From: UBA8106 sp964569695
GTDB lineage: Bacteria > Acidobacteriota > Vicinamibacteria > Vicinamibacterales > UBA823
Length of the DNA stretch: 64,000 nt
NCBI GenBank assembly: GCA_964569695.1
Contig: CAZMUA010000011.1
Coordinates: forward strand, 1-64,000
Direction of reading: 5' to 3'
This document shows, piece by piece, positions 63,965 to 64,000 of this stretch. A program made the translations under genes and the position numbers. Under the pieces are notes generated by a model. That model saw nothing but the letters and a program-made list of their open reading frames with translations. It made no database searches and was not told the origin of the DNA. How positions within the stretch are numbered: position 1 is the first letter of the stretch; every line of letters starts with the position of its first letter.

Positions 63965-64000
63965 TGCTGTCCAGCTCCGCCAAAGATACCGAAAAAGTTT

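Noticed and set aside
1..64000. Mobile elements, prophage, toxin-antitoxin or defence systems
   Set aside because: No transposase, integrase, phage structural, toxin-antitoxin or restriction genes could be recognised on either strand.

Overview
This window reads as chromosomal, mostly housekeeping DNA from a Gram-negative-type bacterium. I infer Acidobacteriota, probably near Vicinamibacteria, with moderate confidence. The grounds are a 2-oxo acid dehydrogenase E1 with alpha and beta parts fused, an ATP synthase c subunit made with a signal peptide, a secreted protein joining a carboxypeptidase-regulatory-like domain to TPRs, a B12-binding radical SAM protein next to the dcw cluster, and a meso-diaminopimelate-type MurE. 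Base composition looks near 50 percent GC by eye (not computed). I see no prophage, IS transposase, CRISPR array or rRNA.

Layout. 1-8404 (+): respiratory complex I genes nuoD-H-J-K-L-M-N, with no nuoI between H and J. 8444-10363 (+): Fo genes of ATP synthase (atpZ, atpI, atpB, atpE) without F1 genes. 10417-14092: an EamA transporter, the fused E1 (-) and a cupin protein. 14144-18799 (-): rhomboid protease, murJ, a sugar-nucleotide epimerase and ychF. 19037-35626 (+): a long division and cell-wall cluster, mraZ-rsmH-ftsL-ftsI-murE-murF-mraY-murD-ftsW-murG-murC-ftsQ-ftsA-ftsZ, with a near-consensus promoter and a three-repeat MraZ-type operator in front. 35841-45604: radical SAM protein (+), then acpS, an RNase H, a zinc-ribbon protein, a tRNA(CAU), rpoD, dnaG and mutS2 (all -). 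45932-50528: larB (-), citrate synthase, lepA and lepB (+). 50599-55715 (-): PLP-binding protein, TPR protein, DinG-type helicase and glyA. 56067-60134: thiC, an unknown secreted protein (-), an M20 peptidase and a small unknown membrane protein. 60311-63964 (-): a sugar-nucleotide set (long RmlA, RmlC-like, RmlB, Rmd-like) for surface polysaccharide.

How the genes work together. The first 10 kb couples NADH oxidation to proton pumping and rotary ATP synthesis. The dcw cluster makes lipid-linked peptidoglycan precursors (MurE, F, D, C, MraY, MurG), polymerises and crosslinks them (FtsW, FtsI) and drives septation (FtsL, Q, A, Z); MurJ nearby flips lipid II.

The most notable points are an in-frame stop codon inside murF, an FtsZ ending without its usual C-terminal peptide, a 136-bp inverted-repeat element that supplies the end of murD, the phased MraZ operator, and the signal-peptide-bearing c subunit with a partial sodium-site pattern. 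I found no convincing new multi-gene system. Two small proteins of unknown function and several structured intergenic regions are the least explained parts.
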